A DNA stretch of 9,666 nucleotides from Corynebacterium sp. (GCF_030826625.1 NZ_JAPJNQ010000081.1:1-9666), one strand, 5' to 3'; numbered from the stretch's first letter, positions 1 to 7,106 are shown. Notes: generated by a model from the sequence alone, not told the origin. Translations and numbers: made by a program.

Positions 1-1
1 G

Positions 2-544
2 GTGTTTATCCCGCAAGATTCCGCTGATCCTGAGTGGGTACGTGGCGGCAGCGCGATGGTCATACGCAGAATTCGGATGAATCTAGATACCTGGGAGAAA
101 TTGGATCGCGGGTCACGCGAAAATGCCATGGGCCGCAAACTAGATTCTGGGGCGCCGTTGACTGGTAACGACGAACACGATGATCCGGATTTTTCTGCGC
201 GCGATAAATTTGGGCTACCCGTCATCGATCCCACTAGCCATATTGCTCGGGCACATCACCCGGAGGATAAGCCTGAACAGAAAATCCTCCGCCGTCCGTT
301 TAGCTACGACTTGCCCCCAGAACCGGGTGATGGTCAACTTTCGAATTCCGGATTGATTTTTATCTGCTACCAGCAGGATCCGCGTAAACAGTTTATTCCC
401 ATCCAGCAGCGATTGGATGAGGTAGACCGTTTGAATGAGTGGATTACACATATCGGTTCTTCTGTGTGGGCAATCCCACCAGGTACCGATGCAGAAGGCC
501 ATGCACGCGATGAATATTGGGGACAATCACTCCTTGAATCCTGA
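2..544 (+). CDS. DyP-type (EfeB-like) heme peroxidase, C-terminal part, 5' truncated by window edge
   Basis: This is the last 180 residues of a dye-decolorizing-type heme peroxidase. The family uses peroxide to oxidise substrates; EfeB-type members are exported by the Tat system and act in iron uptake. Seen here: the GGSAMVIRRIRM strand, the GSGAPLTG motif, a likely proximal heme ligand at H80 (of the visible part), the R97-R98 pair expected to carry the distal arginine, and the C-terminal signature around LIFICYQQDP and FIPIQQRL. The GTG at position 2 is almost certainly an internal valine codon, because the N-terminal ferredoxin-like half with the GxxDG motif and any Tat signal lie upstream. 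I recall that Corynebacterium carries a DyP gene upstream of thrS at the end of an iron-uptake cluster, so EfeO or Ftr1-like genes may sit upstream. That cannot be tested here. No convincing terminator follows the stop. Confidence 0.9.
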   Translation: MFIPQDSADPEWVRGGSAMVIRRIRMNLDTWEKLDRGSRENAMGRKLDSGAPLTGNDEHDDPDFSARDKFGLPVIDPTSHIARAHHPEDKPEQKILRRPFSYDLPPEPGDGQLSNSGLIFICYQQDPRKQFIPIQQRLDEVDRLNEWITHIGSSVWAIPPGTDAEGHARDEYWGQSLLES

Positions 545-627
545 AGAGTATAGGTTAGTTCTGAGTTGTTTTTACGTTCTATTTCATCCGCTGGCATGGA
601 TGGGATGAGAGTTAGTGGGCCTAGCTA

Positions 628-655
628 TGGTGAGTGTGTACCGAAGCGCTAAAAT
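628..655 (+). promoter_or_regulatory. Candidate thrS operon promoter
   Basis: A TAAAAT hexamer at 650-655 matches the -10 consensus at five of six positions. The -35 is weak (TGGTGA at 628-633, 16-nt spacing), which is common in actinobacteria. Transcription would start near 662 and give a leader of about 68 nt containing the hairpin at 677-703. A short dyad, GCGC at 646-649 and 657-660, brackets the -10. The rest of the 545-729 spacer shows no gene. Confidence 0.4.
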
Positions 656-676
656 GGCGCAGTAACTAGTTTTCTC

Positions 677-703
677 AGGCTGCGGCCAGGTATGCCGCAG
701 CCT
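677..703 (+). promoter_or_regulatory. Perfect 10-bp hairpin in thrS leader with tRNA-Thr anticodon-like loop
   Basis: AGGCTGCGGC at 677-686 pairs without mismatch with GCCGCAGCCT at 694-703. This leaves a 7-nt loop, CAGGTAT (687-693). No T-run follows, so it is not an intrinsic terminator. A seven-base loop is the size of a tRNA anticodon loop, and GGT at 689-691 occupies the positions of bases 34-36, matching the GGU anticodon that reads Thr codons ACC and ACU. C at position 32 and A at position 37 also fit; A instead of U at position 33 does not. The hairpin ends 8 nt before the SD sequence. The structure is seen directly; a role as a ThrRS-binding operator is inferred. Confidence 0.6.
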
Positions 704-707
704 ATGA

Positions 708-728
708 GCGCAAAGGAGCGCACCCTTT
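708..728 (+). promoter_or_regulatory. thrS ribosome binding site with two competing local foldings
   Basis: AAAGGAG at 712-718 is a strong SD sequence, 11 nt before the thrS ATG. Two mutually exclusive short stems involve it. GCGC 708-711 can pair with GCGC 718-721, presenting AAAGGA in the loop. AAAGG 712-716 can pair with CCTTT 724-728, hiding the SD. Both stems are only 4-5 bp, so on their own they would be marginal. Confidence 0.45.
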
Positions 729-729
729 C

Positions 730-2790
730 ATGGTCCATGCACTTGAGCCACTGGCAAACCCAACTGAATCTTTCCGCGTCACCGCTGGCACCGCAGTTGG
801 CACCGCGATGAAAGACTTGGGGTACCCGAATAAAGGGCCTGAAGCTGTTGTCTGTGTGCAAGACACCGAAGGCACGTTAAAAGACCTCAGTCACGTGCCC
901 GAAAAAGATGGTGATTTTTTCCCTGTCATTGCGGGTTCTGAGGCAGGTCGCGGAGTGATTCGGCATTCGTGCGCACATGTGTTGGCGCAAGCCGTACAAA
1001 AAGAATTCCCAGGTACCAAACTTGGAATCGGCCCCGCAATTGATAATGGCTTCTACTACGATTTCCAAGTGGCGGAGCCATTCACGCCGGACGATCTGAA
1101 GAAGATCGAAAAGCGGATGAAGAAGATCATCAAGACCGGTCAGCGGTTCGCGCGGGGCGTTTTCTCCGATACCGACGCAGCGGAAAAAGCGCTTGCCGAC
1201 GAGCCATTCAAGCTCGAGCTTGTTGCCGATAAAGGTAATGTCGACCCGGATTCTGACGAGGCAACGGAAGTCGGCGCGGGTGAGCTGACCTATTACGACA
1301 ATCTCAATCCGCGCACTGGTGATGTTGAGTGGTCAGATCTTTGTCGTGGGCCGCATATCCCGACGACGAAATATATCCCAGCATTCAGTCTCACTCGTGC
1401 GTCTGCTGCTTATTGGCGTGGTGATCAGTCACAAGCAGACCTGCAACGTGTCTATGGCACCGCCTGGGAGTCCCCGGAGGCTCTTGAGGCTTATCAAACG
1501 ATGCTGGAAGAAGCCGAAAAGCGTGATCACCGTCGCCTTGGTGCAGAGCTCGACCTTTTCTCATTCCCTGACGAAATTGGTTCGGGCTTTCCTGTGTTCC
1601 ATCCGAACGGCGCGACCGTGCGCATGGAAATGGAGGAATTTTCTCGCAAACGGCATATCGCTGCGGGCTATTCGTTCGTCAATACTCCGCACTTAACCAA
1701 GGGCGATTTATTCCGTAAATCCGGGCACTTAGATTTTTACGCTGAGGGAATGTTCCCTCCGATGCAACTCGATGGCGAATTCGACGCTGAGGGCAACGTC
1801 ACGAAGCCAGCCCAGGATTACTATGCCAAGCCGATGAATTGTCCGATGCACAACTTGATTTTCGCTTCGCGTGGTCGTTCCTACCGTGAATTGCCGTTGC
1901 GGCTTTTCGAGTTCGGTACTGTTTACCGCTATGAAAAGTCGGGAGTAGTGCACGGTTTGACGCGTGCTCGCGGCTTCACGCAAGACGACGCTCACATCTA
2001 TTGCACGGAAGACCAGCTCGAAAATGAGTTGCGTAAAGTTCTCGACTTTATTATTTCGCTGTTGCGGGATTATGGCTTGGACGATTTCTACCTAGAGCTT
2101 TCGACGAAAGACCCAGCAAAATTCGTGGGCACCGACGAGATTTGGGAGCGTTCTACCTCGATTTTGCAACGCGTTGCTGATTCTTCAGGACTAGACCTCG
2201 TGCCTGATCCAGAAGGCGCGGCATTCTATGGGCCGAAGATATCAGTGCAGGCCCGGGATGCTATTGGACGTACGTGGCAGATGTCGACGGTACAGCTTGA
2301 TTTTAACCTGCCGGAACGCTTTGAGCTGGAATATACAGCCCCGGATGGAAGCAAAAAGCGTCCGATCATGGTGCACCGTGCTCTGTTCGGCTCCATCGAG
2401 CGCTTTTTTGGAGTCTTGCTGGAACACTACGCTGGTGTATTTCCAGCCTGGTTGGCACCTCAACAAGTCATGGGCATCCCAGTCGCCGACGAATTCGTGC
2501 CACACCTCGAAGACATTACCGCGAAGTTGCGAGCTCTTGGCATCCGAGCTGATGTTGACACCTCTGATGACCGGATGCAGAAGAAAATTCGCAACCACAC
2601 CACGGGTAAAATTCCGTTTATGCTCCTGGCGGGCGGCCGTGACGTTGAAGCCGGGGCAGTGTCGTTCCGGTTCTTAGATGGAACGCAGCTCAACGGTGTG
2701 GCAGTTGAGGAAGCAGTCGAGCTGATTCGAGAATGGATTACGCAACGCCGTAACGACGCGCCTTCTAAGGAGACCTTTGGCACACGATAA
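730..2790 (+). CDS. thrS: Threonine--tRNA ligase (ThrRS)
   Basis: This class II aminoacyl-tRNA synthetase charges tRNA-Thr with threonine in the cytoplasm. At 686 residues it has the full domain set. A TGS domain covers about residues 1-65. The editing (N2/SAD) domain carries H79, H83, C205 and H209. The catalytic core has zinc ligands C371 (in MNCPMH), H422 (in DDAHIYC) and H549 (in MVHRALFGS), and class II motif 3 lies in the GSIERF segment. The C-terminal anticodon-binding domain runs from about 575. All key residues are present, so it should both charge and edit. The start is set by AAAGGAG upstream and by the need for an intact TGS domain. The 3' end overlaps the next gene by 14 nt. It probably heads a six-gene operon, with regulation possibly through the leader hairpin. 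Confidence 0.98.
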   Translation: MVHALEPLANPTESFRVTAGTAVGTAMKDLGYPNKGPEAVVCVQDTEGTLKDLSHVPEKDGDFFPVIAGSEAGRGVIRHSCAHVLAQAVQKEFPGTKLGIGPAIDNGFYYDFQVAEPFTPDDLKKIEKRMKKIIKTGQRFARGVFSDTDAAEKALADEPFKLELVADKGNVDPDSDEATEVGAGELTYYDNLNPRTGDVEWSDLCRGPHIPTTKYIPAFSLTRASAAYWRGDQSQADLQRVYGTAWESPEALEAYQTMLEEAEKRDHRRLGAELDLFSFPDEIGSGFPVFHPNGATVRMEMEEFSRKRHIAAGYSFVNTPHLTKGDLFRKSGHLDFYAEGMFPPMQLDGEFDAEGNVTKPAQDYYAKPMNCPMHNLIFASRGRSYRELPLRLFEFGTVYRYEKSGVVHGLTRARGFTQDDAHIYCTEDQLENELRKVLDFIISLLRDYGLDDFYLELSTKDPAKFVGTDEIWERSTSILQRVADSSGLDLVPDPEGAAFYGPKISVQARDAIGRTWQMSTVQLDFNLPERFELEYTAPDGSKKRPIMVHRALFGSIERFFGVLLEHYAGVFPAWLAPQQVMGIPVADEFVPHLEDITAKLRALGIRADVDTSDDRMQKKIRNHTTGKIPFMLLAGGRDVEAGAVSFRFLDGTQLNGVAVEEAVELIREWITQRRNDAPSKETFGTR

Positions 2791-3349
2791 AGATGACGCT
2801 ACCTGGGTAGATTCCGGTGCGGGTGAGCCAGATAGATTGCAACGCCTCTGGGCTCCATATCGAAAGGCCTATCTCACACAACGAAGCGCTGATCCCTTTC
2901 TGGATGCGCCACGTAAATCTGACGAAGATGGCCTAATCGTGGCACGCGGAAACAAAGTTTTTGTTTTGCTCAACCTGTTTCCGTATAACGCCGGTCATTT
3001 GTTGGTCGTTCCATACCGCAAAGTAGCGAACATGGAAGACCTCGATGCGGCGGAATCACAGGAGCTTATGGAATTCACTCAGATGGCGATTCGTGTCCTG
3101 AAAAAGGTCTCGAAGCCACATGCCATCAACGTCGGTATGAATCTGGGTGGCGCCAGCGGAGGCAGTGTCCGGGATCATTTGCATGCTCATATCGTTCCTC
3201 GATGGCAAGGAGATGCAAATTTTCTCACCATTATTGACGGAACCAAAGTGTTGCCAGAGCTTTTAGCTGATACGCGCACTATCCTGGCCGAAGGATGGAA
3301 AGAAATTTCTGCAGAACTTGCCGACGAAAAGGGAGCTAACTGCCACTAA
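2777..3349 (+). CDS. HIT-family hydrolase/phosphorylase, probable Ap4A phosphorylase
   Basis: This 190-residue histidine-triad protein carries the HIT motif as H134-L-H136-A-H138-I-V, with H136 the expected nucleophile. It lies in the longer context GGASGGSVRDHLHAH and VPRWQGDANF, typical of the actinobacterial HIT proteins next to thrS and pgsA. The M. tuberculosis member at this locus (Rv2613c) is described as a diadenosine tetraphosphate phosphorylase, so the likely role is to cleave Ap4A to ADP and ATP. The start is a TTG inside the thrS 3' end with AAGGAG (2767-2772) only 4 nt before it. No other in-frame start with an SD occurs before the conserved region. The 14-nt overlap suggests translational coupling to thrS. 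Its stop TAA shares one base with the next ATG. The family is certain; the substrate is inferred from orthology and position. Confidence 0.92.
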   Translation: MAHDKDDATWVDSGAGEPDRLQRLWAPYRKAYLTQRSADPFLDAPRKSDEDGLIVARGNKVFVLLNLFPYNAGHLLVVPYRKVANMEDLDAAESQELMEFTQMAIRVLKKVSKPHAINVGMNLGGASGGSVRDHLHAHIVPRWQGDANFLTIIDGTKVLPELLADTRTILAEGWKEISAELADEKGANCH

Positions 3350-3972
3350 TGCTGAGCGTTCATGGCCGTAAACCAGCGGCAGTATTCGTAGAGCCTGTCG
3401 CCAAGTTGGCTATCGCTGCTGGCCTCACCCCGAATATGGTGACAGTAATCGGGGCGATCGTCACTACAGCGATCGCCGTGGTGCTGATTCCTGCTGGGTT
3501 CTTGTTTTGGGCTGCCGTTTTATCCGGAGCTTTTGCAGCCTTCGACATGATTGACGGTACGATGGCGCGCCTCAAAGGCGGTGCGAGCAAATTTGGCGCT
3601 ACGCTCGATGCCACGTGCGACCGTATTACGGATGGTGCGTTGTTCGCGGCGATTACGTGGTGGCTGATTTACGACTATGATGCCCCGAAGGTGCTCGTGG
3701 TCGCGTCATTCATCGTTCTGGTTTCTTCCCAGGTCATCAGCTATGTGAAGGCGCGTGGTGAAGCCTCTGGGCTCAAAATGGTCGGTGGTTTGATCGAACG
3801 CCCGGAACGCCTAATCATCGGTCTTGTTGGGGTTGGTTTGCAAGGTCTCGGTGTGCCTTATGCCATTGACGTAGCGATCTGGATTCTTGCCGCAGGATCA
3901 TTGTTTACGGTGTATCAACGTATTGCCCTGGCGCGTCGCCTTGATGCCAGCGAAAGAAAGGCTGCCGCATGA
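3349..3972 (+). CDS. pgsA: Phosphatidylinositol phosphate synthase (CDP-alcohol phosphotransferase)
   Basis: This is a 207-residue integral membrane enzyme of the CDP-alcohol phosphotransferase family. The full signature is present: D66, D69-G70, A73-R74, G83, D87 and D91 in the segment from FDMIDG to LDATCD. The four aspartates bind two metal ions. About six membrane helices follow the N-terminal amphipathic stretch, which contains the usual GLTPNMVT start of helix 1. Next to patA and pimA, the likely reaction is CDP-diacylglycerol plus inositol 1-phosphate to phosphatidylinositol phosphate, the actinobacterial route to PI, as for M. tuberculosis PgsA1 (Rv2612c). A phosphatidylglycerophosphate synthase role is possible by fold but unlikely in this context. 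The ATG overlaps the previous stop (TAATG). A GGGAG sits 13 nt upstream, rather far, so coupling is likely. Confidence 0.95.
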   Translation: MLSVHGRKPAAVFVEPVAKLAIAAGLTPNMVTVIGAIVTTAIAVVLIPAGFLFWAAVLSGAFAAFDMIDGTMARLKGGASKFGATLDATCDRITDGALFAAITWWLIYDYDAPKVLVVASFIVLVSSQVISYVKARGEASGLKMVGGLIERPERLIIGLVGVGLQGLGVPYAIDVAIWILAAGSLFTVYQRIALARRLDASERKAAA

Positions 3973-4970
3973 CACTGTTTGCACAGATGAAAACCCGTTT
4001 TTCAACCCAGAAGTTTTGCCGGGACAGCGTGCAGCAAAATCTAGCCGCCTACGGTTATTTCGCAGGATGGTCAATCGTTCGCCGTCTGCCTCTACCATTC
4101 GCGCGGTGGAGTTTTGACAGACTCGCGGATCTCGTGAGTCGTAATGGCAAAGGCCCAGAACAATTGCGCAAGAACCTCACACGCGTAGTTGGTGCCGAGA
4201 ACGTGACGCGGTCGTTGGTGCGCGATTCTATGCGGAGTTATTTTCGGTATTGGCTCGAGGCATTTCGTTTGCCGACGATGCAGTATGAAAGCAATTTGCC
4301 GGCACGTTTAGCTGCTGGTGTGTCTGGCCGCGATGATTTCGACGATGCGCATGCTCGAGGCAATGGTGTGGTGCTTGCATTGCCGCACACAGGAAATTGG
4401 GATATGGCCGGAGCCTTTGTTGTCGCGCATTATGGTCAATTCGCCACGGTTGCTGAAAGAGTCAAGCCTGAATCCTTGTTTGATGCGTTTGTTGAGTACC
4501 GCAATTCGATGGGTTTCGATGTCATCCCACTGACTGGTGGCGACACAGCACCGTTTGATTATCTGAAACAGGTGCTCGATGATGGCGGGGTAGTTGCGCT
4601 GCTGTGTGAACGCGACCTGAAAAATTCAGGAGTCATCGTGGACTTTTTTGGCGAACCTGCTGCGATGGCGGCTGGTCCTGCCGTACTCGCGCGCGAAACT
4701 GGCGCTACATTGTTTGCAGTGCACTCTTGGTACCAGGGCGAGGATGACGGTGAATCGCCAAGCTGGGGCCTTGCTGCCACCCACGAGATTTCAGTCACGG
4801 ATGTCGAATCCACGACTCAACGTCTGGCTGATGCATTCGCAGAAAATATTGCGGGTACACCGCAGGACTGGCACATGCTGCAACCGGTTTGGTTGAGCGA
4901 TCTGGATCCGGCACGGATGAGTCAGCCCCAGCTGGAAGCTTTGCAAGCCTACCGTGCTGACGATTGTTAA
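3969..4970 (+). CDS. patA: Phosphatidylinositol mannoside acyltransferase (PatA-like)
   Basis: This 333-residue enzyme belongs to the LpxL/HtrB-like lysophospholipid acyltransferase family. It is expected to move an acyl chain from acyl-CoA to the mannose of PIM1/PIM2 at the inner face of the cytoplasmic membrane. The catalytic HxxxxD motif is H140-TGNW-D145. The conserved glutamate lies in LLCERDL, followed by FFGEPAAMAAGPAVLA, the family's acceptor and acyl-binding block. The N-terminal YGYFAGW and LPLPFAR segment is the membrane-proximal region typical of actinobacterial members. The start ATG overlaps the pgsA stop (ATGA), and AAAGG at 3957-3961 lies 7 nt upstream. It is followed 9 nt later by pimA, which makes its acceptor, so the pair supports the assignment. 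Confidence 0.95.
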   Translation: MTLFAQMKTRFSTQKFCRDSVQQNLAAYGYFAGWSIVRRLPLPFARWSFDRLADLVSRNGKGPEQLRKNLTRVVGAENVTRSLVRDSMRSYFRYWLEAFRLPTMQYESNLPARLAAGVSGRDDFDDAHARGNGVVLALPHTGNWDMAGAFVVAHYGQFATVAERVKPESLFDAFVEYRNSMGFDVIPLTGGDTAPFDYLKQVLDDGGVVALLCERDLKNSGVIVDFFGEPAAMAAGPAVLARETGATLFAVHSWYQGEDDGESPSWGLAATHEISVTDVESTTQRLADAFAENIAGTPQDWHMLQPVWLSDLDPARMSQPQLEALQAYRADDC

Positions 4971-4979
4971 GGCTGTGCG

Positions 4980-6089
4980 ATGCGCATAGGAATAGTTTGT
5001 CCGTATTCATTTGACGAGCCAGGTGGCGTGCAAGCCCACATTTATGACCTCGCGACGATCCTGATTAGTCGAGGGCACACGGTTCGGGTGTTGGGACCTG
5101 CCGGCGATGACACGGACGTCCCAGATTTCGTCGTCAAGGGTGGTAATTCTTTTCCGATTCGCTATAACGGCTCCGTCGCGCGTCTTTCTGCCGGCCTGCA
5201 CGTTGGCCGTATAGTCAGGGCTTTTATCCGCGATGGTCAATTTGATGTAGTTCATGTGCACGAGCCAAATTCGCCAAGTTATTCCATGGCGGTGCTGCGT
5301 ATTGCGCAAGGCCCAATCGTTGCGACTTATCATGCCTCTGCTGCCAGTTCGTTGCTATTGAGCCTGGCGAAGCCAATTTTGCGTCCGATGTTGGATAAAG
5401 TTCGGGCTGGCATCGCGGTCTCAGAGATGGCTCGGCGTTGGCAAGTTGAGCAGCTCGGCGGCGATCCCGTGTTGATCCCCAATGGGGTAGATACCTCTGT
5501 GTACGCGAAACAGCGCATACCGCTGGTCAACAAGAACGCCGATGACGATGAGTTGATCGAGATCGTGTTCCTTGGGCGCCTCGATGAATCGCGCAAAGGG
5601 TTGGATATCTTGCTTGATTCCTTGCGACAGCTTGATCGTCCGGTGCGTGTGACGATCATGGGAGGCGGCCGCAAACGAGATATTGCCGGGGTGGATTTTG
5701 TGGGCCGCGTTAGCGATGCAGACAAGGCGACGATCCTGGGCCGGGCTGATATCTATGTTGCACCCAACTTGGGGGGTGAAAGCTTCGGCATTGTGCTCGT
5801 CGAAGCTATGGCGGCTGGCTGCGCAGTTGTCGCTAGTGATCTGGAAGCATTCGAAGTAGTTTGTGATGCCGCGAGCGAGAACCCGGCGGGAGCACTTTTT
5901 CGCACCGGCGATAGCACAGACCTGGCTCGTGTGTTGCGCATGCTTGTCGACGATTTTGAATACCGGCAACGTCTTGTTGCGGCGGGGATTCAGCGAGCCC
6001 AAAATTTTGACTGGGAATCGGTTGCGACACAAGTGGAAACGGTCTATGAAACCGTCGTTGACGGGACTAAGGTGCAGGTCGGAAAATGA
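4980..6089 (+). CDS. pimA: Phosphatidyl-myo-inositol mannosyltransferase PimA
   Basis: This 369-residue GT-B fold, GT4-family enzyme transfers the first mannose from GDP-mannose to phosphatidylinositol on the cytoplasmic face of the membrane. The N-terminal domain starts with MRIGIVCPYSFDEPGGVQAH, whose GGVQAH loop is a PimA signature. HVHEPNSPSYS follows at 92-102, and then H118 in ATYHAS, the position of the catalytically important histidine. The C-terminal domain has PNGVD (167-171), GRLDESRKGLD with R200 and K206 for the diphosphate, and the EX7E motif E267 to E275 (ESFGIVLVE). Length and motifs are normal. SD support is weak (AAGG at 4969-4972), consistent with coupling to patA. Its stop overlaps the next ATG by 4 nt. 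Confidence 0.97.
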   Translation: MRIGIVCPYSFDEPGGVQAHIYDLATILISRGHTVRVLGPAGDDTDVPDFVVKGGNSFPIRYNGSVARLSAGLHVGRIVRAFIRDGQFDVVHVHEPNSPSYSMAVLRIAQGPIVATYHASAASSLLLSLAKPILRPMLDKVRAGIAVSEMARRWQVEQLGGDPVLIPNGVDTSVYAKQRIPLVNKNADDDELIEIVFLGRLDESRKGLDILLDSLRQLDRPVRVTIMGGGRKRDIAGVDFVGRVSDADKATILGRADIYVAPNLGGESFGIVLVEAMAAGCAVVASDLEAFEVVCDAASENPAGALFRTGDSTDLARVLRMLVDDFEYRQRLVAAGIQRAQNFDWESVATQVETVYETVVDGTKVQVGK

Positions 6090-6616
6090 TGCTGGATGCT
6101 CTCATCGCGTTGGTTTTGGTCGCTATCGTGAGTGCTGTGCTGTGGACTTATTTCACAGCGCAGCGCTTACACCGGCTACATATTCGCCTCGATGCAGCTT
6201 TGCAATCGTTGCAGGGTGCGCTCGATCGGCGTGCAGCCGTGGTAGCTGCATTAATTCCCGATCTTGCCGCGCAAGCGAGAGACACCGAGGGGAATAGGCT
6301 TGCCCACGGGGAATTAGATTCGCGCGAAGATGCAGAACGAGAATTATCAGCATCCGTAAACCACCGGCTTACTCGTCTCGCCACCCGTGACAATACTGAC
6401 GACCCTGATGATTTCGGTCGAAATGTTCATCCAGGTACATTGCATGCTGAGCTTGTCGACGCCGATGTGCGCGTTGAACTAGCGCACCGCTTTTACAATG
6501 AAGCGGTGGCGAGCACGCGTGGGCTGCGATTGCGCCCGTTTGTCAAAACCTTTCGGCTTGGCGGGCGAGCACCGTTGCCAGATTTCTTCCAGTACACATC
6601 ATTTTCACGCAGCTGA
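6086..6616 (+). CDS. LemA-like membrane-anchored protein of unknown function
   Basis: This is a 176-residue protein with one N-terminal membrane helix at about 4-24 and a mostly helical soluble part. Two segments resemble LemA-family proteins: AALIPDLAAQA after the first helix, and ELVDADVRVELAHRFYNEAV near 125-145, followed by a hydrophobic end with PDFFQ. From memory, the gene after pimA in mycobacteria (Rv2609c) starts with a similar membrane/helical part but continues into a NUDIX domain. No NUDIX box is present here, because the ORF stops and a convergent gene begins at once. The ATG overlaps the pimA stop (ATGATG), so M1 or M2 could be used. Position implies co-expression with PIM synthesis, but no function can be assigned. 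The LemA relation is by eye and needs a profile search. Confidence 0.8.
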   Translation: MMLDALIALVLVAIVSAVLWTYFTAQRLHRLHIRLDAALQSLQGALDRRAAVVAALIPDLAAQARDTEGNRLAHGELDSREDAERELSASVNHRLTRLATRDNTDDPDDFGRNVHPGTLHAELVDADVRVELAHRFYNEAVASTRGLRLRPFVKTFRLGGRAPLPDFFQYTSFSRS

Positions 6617-7093
6617 TCATTCGTTGATTACTTCTTCGACCGAGACTGGCGGTCCCAGCATCAACAGAACTGAAAAGACTATTGTCACGATGATTAGAAT
6701 CACGATGATGCTGCGAAGCGGGAATTGTACAGCTTGGTACAAAGCCTGGTTGAAAAGTCCTCGTGGCTTCTCATTCGTGTCAGTGTCCTTGTACCGCCAG
6801 CCACCTTCGAGGTAGCCACGATTATCCAGCCAGACGGTAAATGGCCAGGCGGCAAAAGGAACCACGGAGACGAGTAATCCGGTGAGTCCAATGCCGAGTG
6901 GCCAACGGTTGTTGATCCAGATGAGTAGCGTCATCACGACAAAACATAGGAATCCAAAACCGTGAATGCTGCCGGTAATCGGAACCACGGCTTCGGTAAT
7001 TCCGGAATATTTCATAACCATTCCGAGAATTAACAGCGCCCACGTTGCCATTTCGAGTGCCGCGGCCAAGCGGTGTAGTTTGTGTGGTTTCAT
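6617..7093 (-). CDS. DUF3817-type integral membrane protein
   Basis: This is a 158-residue membrane protein read from the opposite strand. It has an N-terminal DUF3817-like region: an ALEMATWALLILGM helix, then MKYSG and the SIHGFGFLCF helix with its conserved HG pair. Four membrane helices are expected at about 9-29, 40-60, 66-85 and 128-150. A charged loop between helices 3 and 4 (about 88-115) carries several acidic, lysine and arginine residues. I chose ATG at 7093 because MKPHKLHRLAA matches where the family begins. A TTG at 7117 would add eight residues, but no SD is clear for either. A TACAGT -10-like box 7 nt before the ATG would give a leaderless transcript. Its stop directly abuts the stop of the convergent LemA-like gene. 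Function is unknown. Confidence 0.85.
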   Translation of the reverse strand: MKPHKLHRLAAALEMATWALLILGMVMKYSGITEAVVPITGSIHGFGFLCFVVMTLLIWINNRWPLGIGLTGLLVSVVPFAAWPFTVWLDNRGYLEGGWRYKDTDTNEKPRGLFNQALYQAVQFPLRSIIVILIIVTIVFSVLLMLGPPVSVEEVINE

Positions 7094-7100
7094 CCTCGCT

Positions 7101-7106
7101 ACTGTA
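7101..7106 (-). promoter_or_regulatory. Possible -10 box for a leaderless DUF3817 transcript
   Basis: On the minus strand TACAGT (TAnnnT type) lies 7 nt before the ATG at 7093, so transcription could begin at or next to the start codon. No clear -35 is visible. This fits the lack of an SD but is a weak motif. Confidence 0.25.

Noticed and set aside
582..610. Hairpin TTTCATCC/GGATGAGA as a terminator after the DyP gene
   Set aside because: The loop is 13 nt, one pair is G-U, and no T-run follows; an alternative 5-bp pairing competes.
677..703. Intrinsic terminator for the DyP gene
   Set aside because: The stem is strong but is followed by ATGAGCG with no T-run, and it lies about 130 nt beyond the DyP stop, close to the thrS SD.
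545..729. T-box riboswitch before thrS
   Set aside because: The spacer is too short for a canonical T-box, and no T-box sequence resembling AGGGTGGNACCGCG is present.
2242..2783. Minus-strand open frames of about 107-118 residues
   Set aside because: They are antisense to the C-terminal half of thrS, with no recognisable domains or ribosome binding sites.
5421..6032. 203-residue minus-strand open frame
   Set aside because: It lies wholly inside pimA on the other strand, with no family motifs; pimA is unambiguous.
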